Source: Pseudorhodoferax sp. Leaf274
Lineage (GTDB): Bacteria > Pseudomonadota > Gammaproteobacteria > Burkholderiales > Burkholderiaceae_C
Length of the DNA stretch: 64,000 nucleotides
Direction: 5' to 3'
Assembly: GCF_001422445.1 (NCBI RefSeq)
Contig: NZ_LMNA01000001.1
Span: 127,116 to 191,115, forward strand
Positions 24,840-33,447 of the stretch are shown one piece after another (position 1 is the first letter of the stretch; every line of letters begins with the position of its first letter). The position numbers and the translations under genes are program-made. Below the pieces are notes generated by a model. The model worked only from the letters and a program-made list of their open reading frames with translations, did not search any database and was not told the DNA's origin.

Positions 24840-25798
24840 GCGGCGGCGAGCAAGCTGAGGCACGCCGTGAGCACGGGCGTGCGCACGTCGGCAACGCCAC
24901 CCAGCGCCTCCAGGAAGGCCAGGCCGAAGGGTGCGTCTTCCAGCACATACCGGTGCTCCAGCACAGCGGGACCGTTCGGGCTCATGCCATTGCGGACGAT
25001 CGCCGCCGCCATGGTGTGCAGCGGCCCTTGGGGCACGTGGTAGGAGCGCGCATAGTGCTGCTGCAGGGATGGCAGCTCCAACCCGAACGCCATGGCCACG
25101 GCGCGTCGTTCACGGTCGAGGCCTTCCGCGAGCCGGCCCACCACGGGGGTGAAGTTGCCGAACAGCGACCAGGCTTCGCCCGACTCCATGCGCGTCAAGT
25201 TCGGGATGACCTCCGCTGCATGCGCGATCGGGTTGATGTTGGCCAGCGCTGGCGCCAGGAGGCTGTCCGCGGCGACGAAGCGCTCGCCGAATAGTTGCGC
25301 GCAGGTCTGCCGCGCGGATGCAGCGCCCGCAGCACCCACGGTCGCCATGTCGATGCGGCTGCGCAGCGGGTTCACATGCAGCAGGCCGTCCTGCTGAAAG
25401 TGCGCGGTCGTCAGCGTGGTTGCCCAGCCCGTGACCTGCACGCCCATGGCTGCCGCGGCGATCCACAGTGGCGCCAGTGACAGCGCACCGCTGACGACCA
25501 CATGCTGCCCACTGCGCCAGCCCGCATTCAGCGGCCCCAGCACGGCGGCGTATGCGTTGGCCGGCAGGCAGACCAGCACGACGGGAAAGTCCGCGAGCCG
25601 GTCTGGCGAGTCCAGCAGTTCGAATTCGACCTTGCCTTGCAGCGCGCCGGTACAGGCAACGGTGGCTGCGTCTCTGTCGCGACGCAGCCGGCCGGCCGTG
25701 GGCGACCACATGGCCGGAGCGTGTCCCGCGCGGACGAGGAACGCGGCGGCGGCGCAGCCGATCGGTCCGGCACCGACGATGGCGACGCGGGCCGTCAT
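24716..25798 (-). CDS. NAD/NADP octopine/nopaline dehydrogenase-like protein
   Basis: A 360-residue oxidoreductase. The N-terminal Rossmann domain has VAIVGAGPIGCAAAAFLVRA and AVVLVCLPANAYAAVLGPLN-like features (VVLVCLPANAYAAVL). The helical C-terminal domain shows NINPIAHAAEVIPNLTRMES, where the His corresponds to the catalytic residue of the octopine-dehydrogenase family, and later HRYVLEDAPFGLAFLEALG. These enzymes reductively condense an amino acid with a keto acid, or act on related 2-hydroxy acids. The start is chosen at the ATG 25798 next to the Rossmann motif; a GTG at 25828 is possible. It overlaps the LysR gene tail-to-tail by 124 bases. Confidence 0.85.
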   Translation of the reverse strand: MTARVAIVGAGPIGCAAAAFLVRAGHAPAMWSPTAGRLRRDRDAATVACTGALQGKVEFELLDSPDRLADFPVVLVCLPANAYAAVLGPLNAGWRSGQHVVVSGALSLAPLWIAAAAMGVQVTGWATTLTTAHFQQDGLLHVNPLRSRIDMATVGAAGAASARQTCAQLFGERFVAADSLLAPALANINPIAHAAEVIPNLTRMESGEAWSLFGNFTPVVGRLAEGLDRERRAVAMAFGLELPSLQQHYARSYHVPQGPLHTMAAAIVRNGMSPNGPAVLEHRYVLEDAPFGLAFLEALGGVADVRTPVLTACLSLLAAAYARDFRADNFLLDALGIPGTAVGTLLARCAAAASPASRAR

Positions 25799-25877
25799 CG
25801 CGCAAGGGCGGTGCGTCGCATGCAGCACCGTTCACGGGAAGAAGCTTGCAAGCACATGGGCGGTCCGTGCATGGCGC

Positions 25878-26855
25878 TCACTCCAGCGACAGCTTGCGTT
25901 CGGCAACCAAGCTGCCCCACTTGGCGAGCCCTTCGGTCGCGTCCCTGCCCAGCTCGGCCGGGCTGCTGGCGACCAGTTCGATGCCCTGCTGGCGCAGCTT
26001 GTCCTTCAGTTCATCGTTCTTTTGGGCACTGCGCACCGCCTCGTGCAGCCGCTCGATGATGACGGCCGGGGTGCCGGCGGGTGCGAACAGCGCGAACTTG
26101 GTGGCCGACTCGAAGCGCGGCACACCCGCTTCTTCGACCGTCGGCACCTGCGGCAGGAGCGGGCTGCGGCTGCTGCCGGACACCGCCACCGCCTTGAGAC
26201 GGCCCGCCCGGATCAAGGGCATCGCCACGCCGATGTCGACAAAGCCCACATCCACTTCTCCCGCAGCCACGGCCAGTGTCGCGGGGCCGCCGCCCTTGTA
26301 GGGAATGTGGGTGATGGAGGTGCGGGTCAGGTCCTTGAAAAGCTCGCTCGCCATGTGGCTGGTGGAGCCGTTGCCGCCCGACGCGTAGTTCAAGTGGCCG
26401 GGCTGCTGCCGCGCCATGTCGAGCAGGCCCTTGACGCCCTGCACGTCCAGCCCCGTCTTCACCGTCAGGATGAGCGGGCTCACGCCGACAAGAGAGACCG
26501 GGGCGAGCGCGCCGGGCCCGTACGGCAGCGACTTGATCAGGTGCGGTGCGATGGCGTAGGTGCTGTTGGTCGCCAGCGTCAAGGTGTAGCCATCGGGCTT
26601 GGCGCGGCTCACTTCGCCTTGGGCGATCGTGCCGACGGCTCCAGGGCGGTTGTCCACCACCACGGACTGGTCCAGCTGCCTGGCCATGTGGGCGGCCAGC
26701 TGGCGCGCCAGGATGTCGGTGGCGCCGCCGGCGGTCCAGCCGATCACCAGCTTGATGGGCTGGCTGGGGTAGCCCGACGCCTGGGCGTTGGCGGCGGGAG
26801 CGATGCAGGCCGCGACCAACGCCAGGCCAGCTGCCAGCGCATGTTTGCAATTCAT
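25878..26855 (-). CDS. Bug/TctC-family periplasmic binding receptor
   Basis: A 325-residue exported protein: signal peptide ending near PAANAQ, then YPSQPIKLVIGWTAGGATDI, VVVDNRPGAVGTIAQGEVSR, HIPYKGGGPATLAVAAGEVD, PLLPQVPTVEEAGVP. These are the standard motifs of the Bug family, abundant in Burkholderiales, which bind carboxylates and aromatic acids. No TctA/TctB membrane partners lie in the window, so it is an orphan receptor. A GAGGTG site precedes the ATG. It faces the CoA-ligase operon at 27258 across a 402-base promoter region, hinting at uptake or sensing of the same substrate. Confidence 0.93.
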   Translation of the reverse strand: MNCKHALAAGLALVAACIAPAANAQASGYPSQPIKLVIGWTAGGATDILARQLAAHMARQLDQSVVVDNRPGAVGTIAQGEVSRAKPDGYTLTLATNSTYAIAPHLIKSLPYGPGALAPVSLVGVSPLILTVKTGLDVQGVKGLLDMARQQPGHLNYASGGNGSTSHMASELFKDLTRTSITHIPYKGGGPATLAVAAGEVDVGFVDIGVAMPLIRAGRLKAVAVSGSSRSPLLPQVPTVEEAGVPRFESATKFALFAPAGTPAVIIERLHEAVRSAQKNDELKDKLRQQGIELVASSPAELGRDATEGLAKWGSLVAERKLSLE

Positions 26856-27257
26856 CGGGACACCTCATTGCGTTCAGTGGCTTGCCAGTCTAGGCACCGG
26901 ACTGCCCCGCAACCAGCGAACGATTTTCAAGGGGTCTTAACCGCAGGTGGACTGGCCGCAGCCACGCGTGGCGCGCTGCGGCATGCCGTGCCCAGCATTC
27001 GTTGCCGATCAGTATTAACACCAATTCATAATATAAGCCTTACTGACACTATTGCTGTCCATGAACGCAACGAGCGGAGACAGCCATGGACCTCGAGCGA
27101 TGACGATGCGCCAAGCGAAGCGAAGCCGCCATCGCCTGTCCCGGCGGCAGGCCCGTTCCATCGTGGCCCAGCGCCGAGCCGCGCAGGCTCTGGCCAGTTC
27201 GGGCATCCCGGCCGCCGCGCGGCCGAACGAGATCGGCGACCAGCCGCAGGAGTGAAC
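26856..27257. promoter_or_regulatory. Divergent promoter region between Bug receptor and CoA-ligase operon
   Basis: A 402-base gap. The segment 27005-27055 is strikingly AT-rich for this genome (ATTAACACCAATTCATAATA) and holds a 6-bp inverted repeat TCAGTA (27009-27014) / TACTGA (27041-27046), centres 32 bp apart, a possible operator. A 67-codon open frame at 27052-27255 ends just before the ligase start but shows no ribosome site or family motif. No other gene is supported. Confidence 0.45.
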
Positions 27258-29183
27258 GTGTCCGCACCAGCCCGCCCGCACACCGGCCGCGATGCCGCAT
27301 CGGCGCCCTTTCGCGACGTGCCCTTCATCGCACGCGACATCGACATCGAACGCAGGGACGATGGAAGCATCGTCCTGCGCAACCGGCTGGCGTTGCAGGT
27401 CGAGGTGCCGCACATCCCGGCGCTCCTGCACACACGAAGCCAGACGCTGCCCGAGCGCGCCTGGCTCGCGCAGCGCCGCGGCCCGGCCGGCGCCTGGGAA
27501 CATCTGCGCTACGGCGATGCGCAGCGCCAGGTCGATGGCGTGACCCAGGCGCTGCTGCAGCTGGACCGCGCGGGCGCACCCGTCATGGTGCTCAGCGGCA
27601 ATTCGATCGAGCACGGGGTGCTTGCAATCGCCGCCATGCAGGCGCGCATGCCGCTCGTCGCCATCACGCCGGCCTATGCCCTGCTGAGCCAGGACCATGC
27701 GCGGCTCAAGAGCATGGCCGACCTGCTGCGCCCGGCCGTGATCTTCGTGCAGAGCGCGCGCCAGTTCGAACCCGCGCTGCGGGCCTTGCGCACGCTGGCA
27801 GGACCGCCTGCCACGGTGGTCTGCGCCACCGATCCCGTGCCCGGCCTCAGCGACGTGCTGTGGCACGACTGGACCCGCACGCCGCCCGGCCCGGCCGTCG
27901 CGGCGTCCGTCGCCCGCATCACGCCCGACACCGTCGCCAAGTACCTGTTCACGTCCGGCTCCACCGGCACGCCCAAGGCGGTGACGATGACGCAGCGGGT
28001 CCTCACGCACGCCCTGGCCATGCACAGCCAGCTGTGGACCCGGTCGCCGAGCCCCGACGACTGCGCCACGCTCGACTGGATGCCGTGGAGCCACGTCGCC
28101 GGCGGCAACACCGTGTTCCACAGCGTGCTGCGCGATGGCGGCACGCTGTACATCGACGACGGCAAGCCGGCGCCGAAGCTGTTCGACGAAACCCTGCGCA
28201 ACCTGCGCGAGATCTCGCCGCTGCGCTTCGCCAACGTGCCGATCGGCTACGCGATGCTGGCCGACGCATTGGAGCAGGACGAGAGCCTGGCGCACCGCTT
28301 CTTCGCCAAGCTGCAGACCATGGCCTACGCCGGCGCACGCCTGCCCGACGAGGTCTACCGCCGGCTGCAGACGCTGGCCGTCCGCCACACGGGCTGCCGC
28401 ATCCCCTTCGTCTCGGGCTACGGGGCCACCGAGACCGGGCCCAGCGCGCTGTATGTGTTCTGGCCCACCGACCGCGTCGGCCTGTGCGGGCTGCCCCATC
28501 CCGGGGTGGAGGCCAAGCTGGTCCCGCTGGACGACGCCCGCTACGAACTGCGCATCCGCAGTGCGGCCGTGACGCCCGGCTACCACCAGCAGCCGCAGGC
28601 CACGGCGGCGGCCTTCGACGACGAGGGATTCTTCAGGATGGGCGACGCGGCCAGCTTCGTCGATCCGGCGGACCCGCAAGAGGGCCTGCTGTTCGCCGGC
28701 CGTGTCGCGGAGGAGTTCAAGCTGACCTCCGGCACCTTCGTGCGTGTCGGGGCGCTGCGCGTGCAGCTCATCGATGCGCTGGCGCCGTGGGTGGCCGATG
28801 CCGTGATCACCGGCGCCGACCGCGGCCACGTCGGCGCCCTGCTGTGGCCCAGCCTGGGACCTTGCCGCGAACTGGTCGGCAACCCCACCGCCACGCTGGC
28901 CGAGATCGCCGCCTCGCCCCGGTACCGCGACAAGCTGCTGCAGGCCCTGCGCGCCCACAACACGGCGCACCCCGGCAGCAGCGCGCGCATCGACCGCGTG
29001 CTGCTGCTGGAGACGCCCGCGTCGATGGACCACGGCGAGATCACCGACAAGGGCTACGTCAACCAGCGCGTCGTGCTGCAGCGGCGCAGCGATGCCGTCG
29101 CGCGCCTGTACGACGACGCCCGCCACGCCGACGTGCTCCACGTCACCGCATCCCCTCAACCGGCAACCGACCGCACCGCATGA
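27258..29183 (+). CDS. Feruloyl-CoA synthase-like AMP-forming acyl-CoA ligase
   Basis: A 641-residue member of the ANL superfamily. The AMP motif is KYLFTSGSTGTPKAVTMTQR; then WMPWSHVAGGNTVFHSVLRD, GTLYIDDGKPAPKLFDETLR, GYGATETGP and FFRMGDAASF follow. The WMPWSH...GGN...GTLYIDDGKP set is characteristic of feruloyl-CoA synthases, which activate hydroxycinnamates with ATP and CoA. Start: GTG at 27258 with AGGAG 5 bases upstream, giving VSAPARPHTGRDAAS; no ATG is near. The C-terminal lysine segment reads DKGYVNQRVVLQRR. The stop overlaps the crotonase start (ATGA). The true substrate could be another aryl- or alkenoic acid. Confidence 0.88.
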   Translation: MSAPARPHTGRDAASAPFRDVPFIARDIDIERRDDGSIVLRNRLALQVEVPHIPALLHTRSQTLPERAWLAQRRGPAGAWEHLRYGDAQRQVDGVTQALLQLDRAGAPVMVLSGNSIEHGVLAIAAMQARMPLVAITPAYALLSQDHARLKSMADLLRPAVIFVQSARQFEPALRALRTLAGPPATVVCATDPVPGLSDVLWHDWTRTPPGPAVAASVARITPDTVAKYLFTSGSTGTPKAVTMTQRVLTHALAMHSQLWTRSPSPDDCATLDWMPWSHVAGGNTVFHSVLRDGGTLYIDDGKPAPKLFDETLRNLREISPLRFANVPIGYAMLADALEQDESLAHRFFAKLQTMAYAGARLPDEVYRRLQTLAVRHTGCRIPFVSGYGATETGPSALYVFWPTDRVGLCGLPHPGVEAKLVPLDDARYELRIRSAAVTPGYHQQPQATAAAFDDEGFFRMGDAASFVDPADPQEGLLFAGRVAEEFKLTSGTFVRVGALRVQLIDALAPWVADAVITGADRGHVGALLWPSLGPCRELVGNPTATLAEIAASPRYRDKLLQALRAHNTAHPGSSARIDRVLLLETPASMDHGEITDKGYVNQRVVLQRRSDAVARLYDDARHADVLHVTASPQPATDRTA

Positions 29184-29959
29184 CCGAACCCCTTTTGATC
29201 GCCGAATGCCACGGCGACATCGCCGTGCTCAAGCTGAACCGCGCGGACAAGCGCAATGCCATCAACGACGCGCTGATCCAGGCGCTGGGCGCGTACTTCT
29301 CGGCCCCCCCGCGCGGTGCCCGTGTGGTCGTGCTGCACGGCGAAGGTGCGCACTTCTGCGCCGGCCTCGACCTGGTGGAGCGCATGGCCAACCGCAGCCA
29401 GAACCCCCTGGACGGACTGCGCCATTCGCGCGGCTGGCACCGCGTGTTCGACCTGATCCAGCACGGCGAGGTGCCGGTCATCAGCGTGCTCAAGGGCGGC
29501 GTGATCGGCGGCGGCCTGGAGCTGGCGGCCGCCACCCATGTCCGGGTGAGCGAGGCCTCCACCTTCTACCAGTTGCCGGAAGGCCAGCGCGGGATCTTCG
29601 TGGGCGGCGGGGCCGCCGTGCGCGTGCCGCGCATCATCGGCGCCGGCCGCATGGTCGAGATGATGCTGACCGGCCGACGCTACAGCGCCGCCGAAGGCCA
29701 AAGCCTGGGCATGTCCCACTACACGGTCGACGACGGCGCCGGCCTGGCCCGCGCCCTGGAGCTGGCCGCGGCCGTGGCGTCCAATGCCGAGGCCTCCAAC
29801 TACGCCATCATCAACGGCATCTCGCGCATCGCGGACATGCCGGCCGAGGCCGGCCTGTTCGCCGAGAGCATGGTCGCCTCCATGACGGGCGCCGCCGCCA
29901 ATGGCGACGAACGCATCGCCGCGTTCTTCGCGCAGCGCCGCCAGGCGCGCCAACCCTGA
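29180..29959 (+). CDS. Enoyl-CoA hydratase/isomerase (crotonase) family protein
   Basis: A 259-residue crotonase. KRNAINDALIQALGAYFSAP, the oxyanion-hole segment GEGAHFCAGLDLVERM and GGVIGGGLELAAATHVRVSE are clear, followed by FYQLPEGQRGIFVGGGAAVR. The glutamate in YQLPEGQRG lies where catalytic Glu of hydratases is found. In the operon it would hydrate the alpha,beta-unsaturated acyl-CoA made by the upstream ligase. It starts within the ligase stop codon, so it is translationally coupled. Confidence 0.92.
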   Translation: MTEPLLIAECHGDIAVLKLNRADKRNAINDALIQALGAYFSAPPRGARVVVLHGEGAHFCAGLDLVERMANRSQNPLDGLRHSRGWHRVFDLIQHGEVPVISVLKGGVIGGGLELAAATHVRVSEASTFYQLPEGQRGIFVGGGAAVRVPRIIGAGRMVEMMLTGRRYSAAEGQSLGMSHYTVDDGAGLARALELAAAVASNAEASNYAIINGISRIADMPAEAGLFAESMVASMTGAAANGDERIAAFFAQRRQARQP

Positions 29960-29969
29960 GCGCGCCGCC

Positions 29970-31139
29970 ATGTCGATCCGTGGCAAGGCGTACATCGCCG
30001 GCATCTACGAGCACCCCACGCGGCGCGCCGACGGCATCTCGACCGCACAGCTGCATGCGGACGTCGCGCTCGGCGCCCTGGCCGATGCGGGCCTGTCCCT
30101 GCACGACGTGGACGGCTTCTTCTGCGGGGCAGACGCACCCGGCCTGGGCGGCATGACGATGGCCGAGTACATCGGCCTGAACCGGCTGCGGCACCTGGAC
30201 AGCACCGAGACCGGCGGATCGGGCTACCTGCTGCACGTCAGCCACGCGGCGCAGGCCATCGCGGCGGGCCACTGCAATGTGGCCCTGATCACGCTGGCCG
30301 ACAGGCCGCTGGCGGGCGCCACCGGCACGCGGCTGGCGGGCATGGACCTGCACGGCATGCCCGACCGGCCCTTCCTCGCGGCGGTGCCGCCGGTGCCCGT
30401 CTACGGCTACGGCATGGTCGCGCGGCGCCACATGCACGAGTACGGCACCACGCCGGAGCAACTGGCCTGGGTCAAGGTGGCGGCATCGCACCACGCCCAG
30501 CACAACCCGCACGCCAAGCTGCGCACCGTCGTCACGGTGCAGGACGTGCTCGACTCGCCCATGGTGGCCGATCCGCTGCACAAGCTCGATTGCTGCGTCA
30601 TGACCGATGGCGGCGGCGCCATCGTGGTGACGCGCCCCGAGATCGCGCGCGAACTCCGTCGGCCGCGCGTCAAGGTCCTCGGTGCGGGCGAAGCGCTCAA
30701 GCACAGCCATGGCGGCGACATCGACCTGACCTACTCCGCCGGCATCTGGTCGGGCGCCAAGGCGTTCGAGGAAGCGGGCGTGACGCCGGCCGACATCCGC
30801 TATGCATCGCTCTACGACAGCTTCACCATCACCGTGATCCTGCAGCTGGAAGACCTGGGCTTTTGCCGCAAGGGCGAAGGCGGCCGCTTCGTGCAGGACG
30901 GCAACCTCATCTCCGGCATCGGCCGGCTGCCGTTCAACACCGACGGCGGCGGCCTGTGCAACAACCATCCCGGCAACAAGGGCGGCATGACCAAGATCCT
31001 GGAGGCCGTGCGCCAATGCCGCGGCGAGGCGCATCCGGCGGTGCAGGTGCGCAACCATGACACGGTGCTGGCCCACGGCACCGGCGGCTCGCTGGCCGGC
31101 TACCACGTGGCCGGCACCCTGATCCTGCAGGCGGAGTGA
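29970..31139 (+). CDS. SCP2-thiolase-like protein without the canonical nucleophilic cysteine
   Basis: A 389-residue thiolase-fold protein (MSIRGKAYIAGIYEHPTRRA at the start; VDGFFCGADAPGLGG about 47-61; HAAQAIAAGHCNVALITLAD about 92-111; LYDSFTITVILQLEDLGFC; LPFNTDGGGLCNNHPGNKGG near the end with the His-Pro pair). In true thiolases the N-terminal domain carries Cys in an NNNCATGS-like loop; here residues 78-84 read STETGGS, so the nucleophile is absent, as is the second cysteine (HGTGGSLAG). Cys-less relatives such as the steroid aldolase Ltp2 work with a DUF35 partner and cleave beta-hydroxyacyl-CoAs by retro-aldol chemistry. The next gene encodes a DUF35 domain, which supports this reading. 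Confidence 0.88.
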   Translation: MSIRGKAYIAGIYEHPTRRADGISTAQLHADVALGALADAGLSLHDVDGFFCGADAPGLGGMTMAEYIGLNRLRHLDSTETGGSGYLLHVSHAAQAIAAGHCNVALITLADRPLAGATGTRLAGMDLHGMPDRPFLAAVPPVPVYGYGMVARRHMHEYGTTPEQLAWVKVAASHHAQHNPHAKLRTVVTVQDVLDSPMVADPLHKLDCCVMTDGGGAIVVTRPEIARELRRPRVKVLGAGEALKHSHGGDIDLTYSAGIWSGAKAFEEAGVTPADIRYASLYDSFTITVILQLEDLGFCRKGEGGRFVQDGNLISGIGRLPFNTDGGGLCNNHPGNKGGMTKILEAVRQCRGEAHPAVQVRNHDTVLAHGTGGSLAGYHVAGTLILQAE

Positions 31140-31143
31140 ACCC

Positions 31144-32826
31144 ATGCGCAAGACCACGTCACACCTGCCGCCGGCCCCCACGGTGTTTCCCGAAGCCGCG
31201 GCGTTCTGGGAGGCGGCCACCCAGGGGCGGCTGCTCGTCAAGCGGTGCGAGGCCTGCGGACGCAACTACTACTACCCGCGGCCAAACTGCCCGTTCTGCG
31301 GCCGTGGCGACACGCACTGGCTGCCCACCAGCGGACGCGGCACCGTCTACTCCTTCTCCATCGTGCGCGGCGCGCCGCGTCCCACGGCCATGGCCGTGGT
31401 CGAGCTGCCCGAAGGCCCGCGCCTGACCACGGCGATCGTCGACAGCGACGTGCATGCGCTGCAGATCGGCGATGCGGTGCAGGTGCGCTTCGACCCCAGC
31501 GACGGCGGGCCGCCCTTGCCCGTGTTCACGACCACGGCCGCCGAGCAGGCGCGCGCCTATGCGCGCCAGGCGCTGGCCGCTTCCCAGGAAGCGCACCGCC
31601 CGCCGGACCACACGTCGGCGCCGCTGCAGGCCGCCGCCGTGGTGGGCGCCGGCACCATGGGGATCGGCATCACGCTGGCGCTGCTGGCCGCGGGCCTGCG
31701 CGTCTGCCTGATCGACAACAGCCAGGACAACCTGCAGCGCGCCGTGGAGCGCGTGCGTTCCACGCTGGACGAACAACGCACCAAGGGCCGCGTCACCGAC
31801 GCGCAATGCGATGCGCAGATGGCGGCCCTGCGCACCAGCCGGGAGATGCAGGACATCGCGTCGGCCGACGTGGTGATCGAGGCCGTGTGGGAACAGTTGG
31901 CGCTGAAGCAGCAAGTCTTTGCGCAGATCGATACGCACGCGCGCCCAGGGGCACTGCTCGGCACCAACACGTCCACGCTCGACATCGACCGGATCGCGGG
32001 CGCCACGCGCCGGCCCGAGGCGGTCATCGGGCTGCACTTCTTCAGTCCGGCCCATGTGATGAAGCTGCTGGAGGTCGTGCGCGGGCCGCGCACCGACGAG
32101 GCCAGCGTCGCCAGCGCGCGGGAACTGGGCCGCCGGCTGGGCAAGGTGGCGGTCGTGGTGGGCGTCTGCGACGGCTTCGTTGGCAACCGGCTGATGATGG
32201 CGCGCGAGCGCCAGGCCGGCCGGCTGCTGCTGGAGGGCGCTTCACCGCAGCAGGTCGACCGCGTGCTGCGCGAGTTCGGCCTGCCGATGGGAACCTTCGA
32301 GCTGCAGGACATGGCCGGCGGCATCGAGCTCAGCTACCGGCGGCGGCAGGAGACCGGCCAGCAGGATTGGCTGATGGACCGCCTGTACGAAGCCGGCCGC
32401 ACCGGGTTGCGCGCGGGCCGCGGCTACTACCGCTACGAGGCCGGGCAGCGCACGCCGTTGCCGGACCCCGAGGTCCTGCAGCTGATCGTGCAGGCCGCCG
32501 CGCGCGCAGGCATCGCCCGCGCACGCATGGCCGACGCCGACGTCTGCGAACGCCTGATCCTGCCCATGGTCAACGAAGGGGCCAAGCTGGTGGCCGAGCG
32601 CATCGTGCCGCGGGCCAGCGACATCGACGTCGTCTGGCAGCACGGCTACGGCTGGCCCGCGTGGAAGGGAGGCCCCATGTACTACGCCGACCGGCTGGGG
32701 CTGGGCCACGTGCGCGACCGCCTGCGCACCCTGCACCGGCAGCACGGCGACGCCTACCGGCCCGCGGACCTGATCGAACGCCTGGCCGATGCGGGCGGCC
32801 GGCTGTGCGAGACGGACGGCGCCTGA
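31144..32826 (+). CDS. Fusion of DUF35 (Zn-ribbon/OB-fold) to 3-hydroxyacyl-CoA dehydrogenase
   Basis: A 560-residue fusion. Residues 1-140 form a DUF35 unit: helix FPEAAAFWEAATQGRLLV, zinc ribbon with Cys35-x2-Cys38 and Cys49-x2-Cys52, then an OB-fold (GTVYSFSIVRGAPRP, GDAVQVRFDPSDGGPPLPVF). From 163 a complete 3-hydroxyacyl-CoA dehydrogenase follows: GAGTMG at 168-173 with Asp191 for NAD, the catalytic His segment GLHFFSPAHVMKLLEVV, DGFVGNRLM, and a second 3HCDH domain as in FadB (GYGWPAWKGGPMYYADRLGL). In FadB/FadJ the N-terminal place is held by a crotonase domain; here DUF35 holds it. DUF35 usually binds a thiolase-like partner, here the preceding gene. It starts 4 bases after that stop. 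Confidence 0.9.
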   Translation: MRKTTSHLPPAPTVFPEAAAFWEAATQGRLLVKRCEACGRNYYYPRPNCPFCGRGDTHWLPTSGRGTVYSFSIVRGAPRPTAMAVVELPEGPRLTTAIVDSDVHALQIGDAVQVRFDPSDGGPPLPVFTTTAAEQARAYARQALAASQEAHRPPDHTSAPLQAAAVVGAGTMGIGITLALLAAGLRVCLIDNSQDNLQRAVERVRSTLDEQRTKGRVTDAQCDAQMAALRTSREMQDIASADVVIEAVWEQLALKQQVFAQIDTHARPGALLGTNTSTLDIDRIAGATRRPEAVIGLHFFSPAHVMKLLEVVRGPRTDEASVASARELGRRLGKVAVVVGVCDGFVGNRLMMARERQAGRLLLEGASPQQVDRVLREFGLPMGTFELQDMAGGIELSYRRRQETGQQDWLMDRLYEAGRTGLRAGRGYYRYEAGQRTPLPDPEVLQLIVQAAARAGIARARMADADVCERLILPMVNEGAKLVAERIVPRASDIDVVWQHGYGWPAWKGGPMYYADRLGLGHVRDRLRTLHRQHGDAYRPADLIERLADAGGRLCETDGA

Positions 32827-32853
32827 GCGCCCGGCACACGCCGCCCCGTCGCC

Positions 32854-33285
32854 TCACATGTGCGCAGCATGCCGCGCAATGCGCAAGCGGGTCATCCACT
32901 CGCGCAACTGCGCGTGCTCGCCGGCCGACAAGGGACTGAAGAACTGGCGCTCCGCCTCGTCGACGAGGCGGTCGCACCGCGCCAGCACGGTGCGCCCCCT
33001 GGCCGTGCGCCGGATGTCGATCCGGCGGCCGTGGGCGGGATTGCTGTCACGCTCGACCAGGCCCTTGGACTCCAGGGCCTGGACGAACTGGCCCATCGAC
33101 TGGGCCGTGATCCGGAGCTTGCGCGCCAGATCTGCCGAGGAGGTGGGCTCCATCGTCGCCAGCAGGCTCAGCACCGTGTACTGGCCCGATGTGATGCCCT
33201 CGCCGCGCAGACATTCCTCAAGTTGCTCGGTCACTTCGCCATGAAGGCGCATCACTTGATAGAAGTCGCGGGCACGCAAGGGCAT
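32854..33285 (-). CDS. MarR-family transcriptional regulator
   Basis: A 143-residue winged-helix protein beginning MPLRARDFYQVMRLHGEVTE. The recognition region reads SSADLARKLRITAQSMGQFV followed by QALESKGLVERDSNPAHGRR and the wing IDIRRTARGRTVL. It converges with the CoA-ligase operon and is divergent from the Bug receptor at 33448. MarR proteins often bind hydroxycinnamoyl-CoA thioesters in ferulate pathways, so control of the adjacent operon is a reasonable guess. No ribosome site precedes the ATG; a GTG at 33306 lies just after GAGGAGG and may be the true start. Confidence 0.9.
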   Translation of the reverse strand: MPLRARDFYQVMRLHGEVTEQLEECLRGEGITSGQYTVLSLLATMEPTSSADLARKLRITAQSMGQFVQALESKGLVERDSNPAHGRRIDIRRTARGRTVLARCDRLVDEAERQFFSPLSAGEHAQLREWMTRLRIARHAAHM

Positions 33286-33447
33286 GGTGCGGAGGAGTAT
33301 AGCCACGGCCTCCTCAGGCGCCGCGCGCCAATCCGGGACCCCACCGGTGCGCTGGCAGCCAGCCATCTGCAACGTGCCGCGGCGCGCCAAGACGTGCCAC
33401 GGCGCGCCGTCCACCCCCAGGATTTTCACGACAACAAGGAGACTTCG

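Noticed and set aside
27052-27255. 67-codon plus-strand frame just before the CoA-ligase
   Set aside because: Very basic, no ribosome site, no family resemblance; the ligase has its own GTG start and AGGAG site.
33291-33315. Inverted repeat GAGGAG-N12-CTCCTC next to the MarR start
   Set aside because: It overlaps a probable ribosome site for an alternative GTG start and is GC-rich, so chance is likely; kept only as a note on the start choice.
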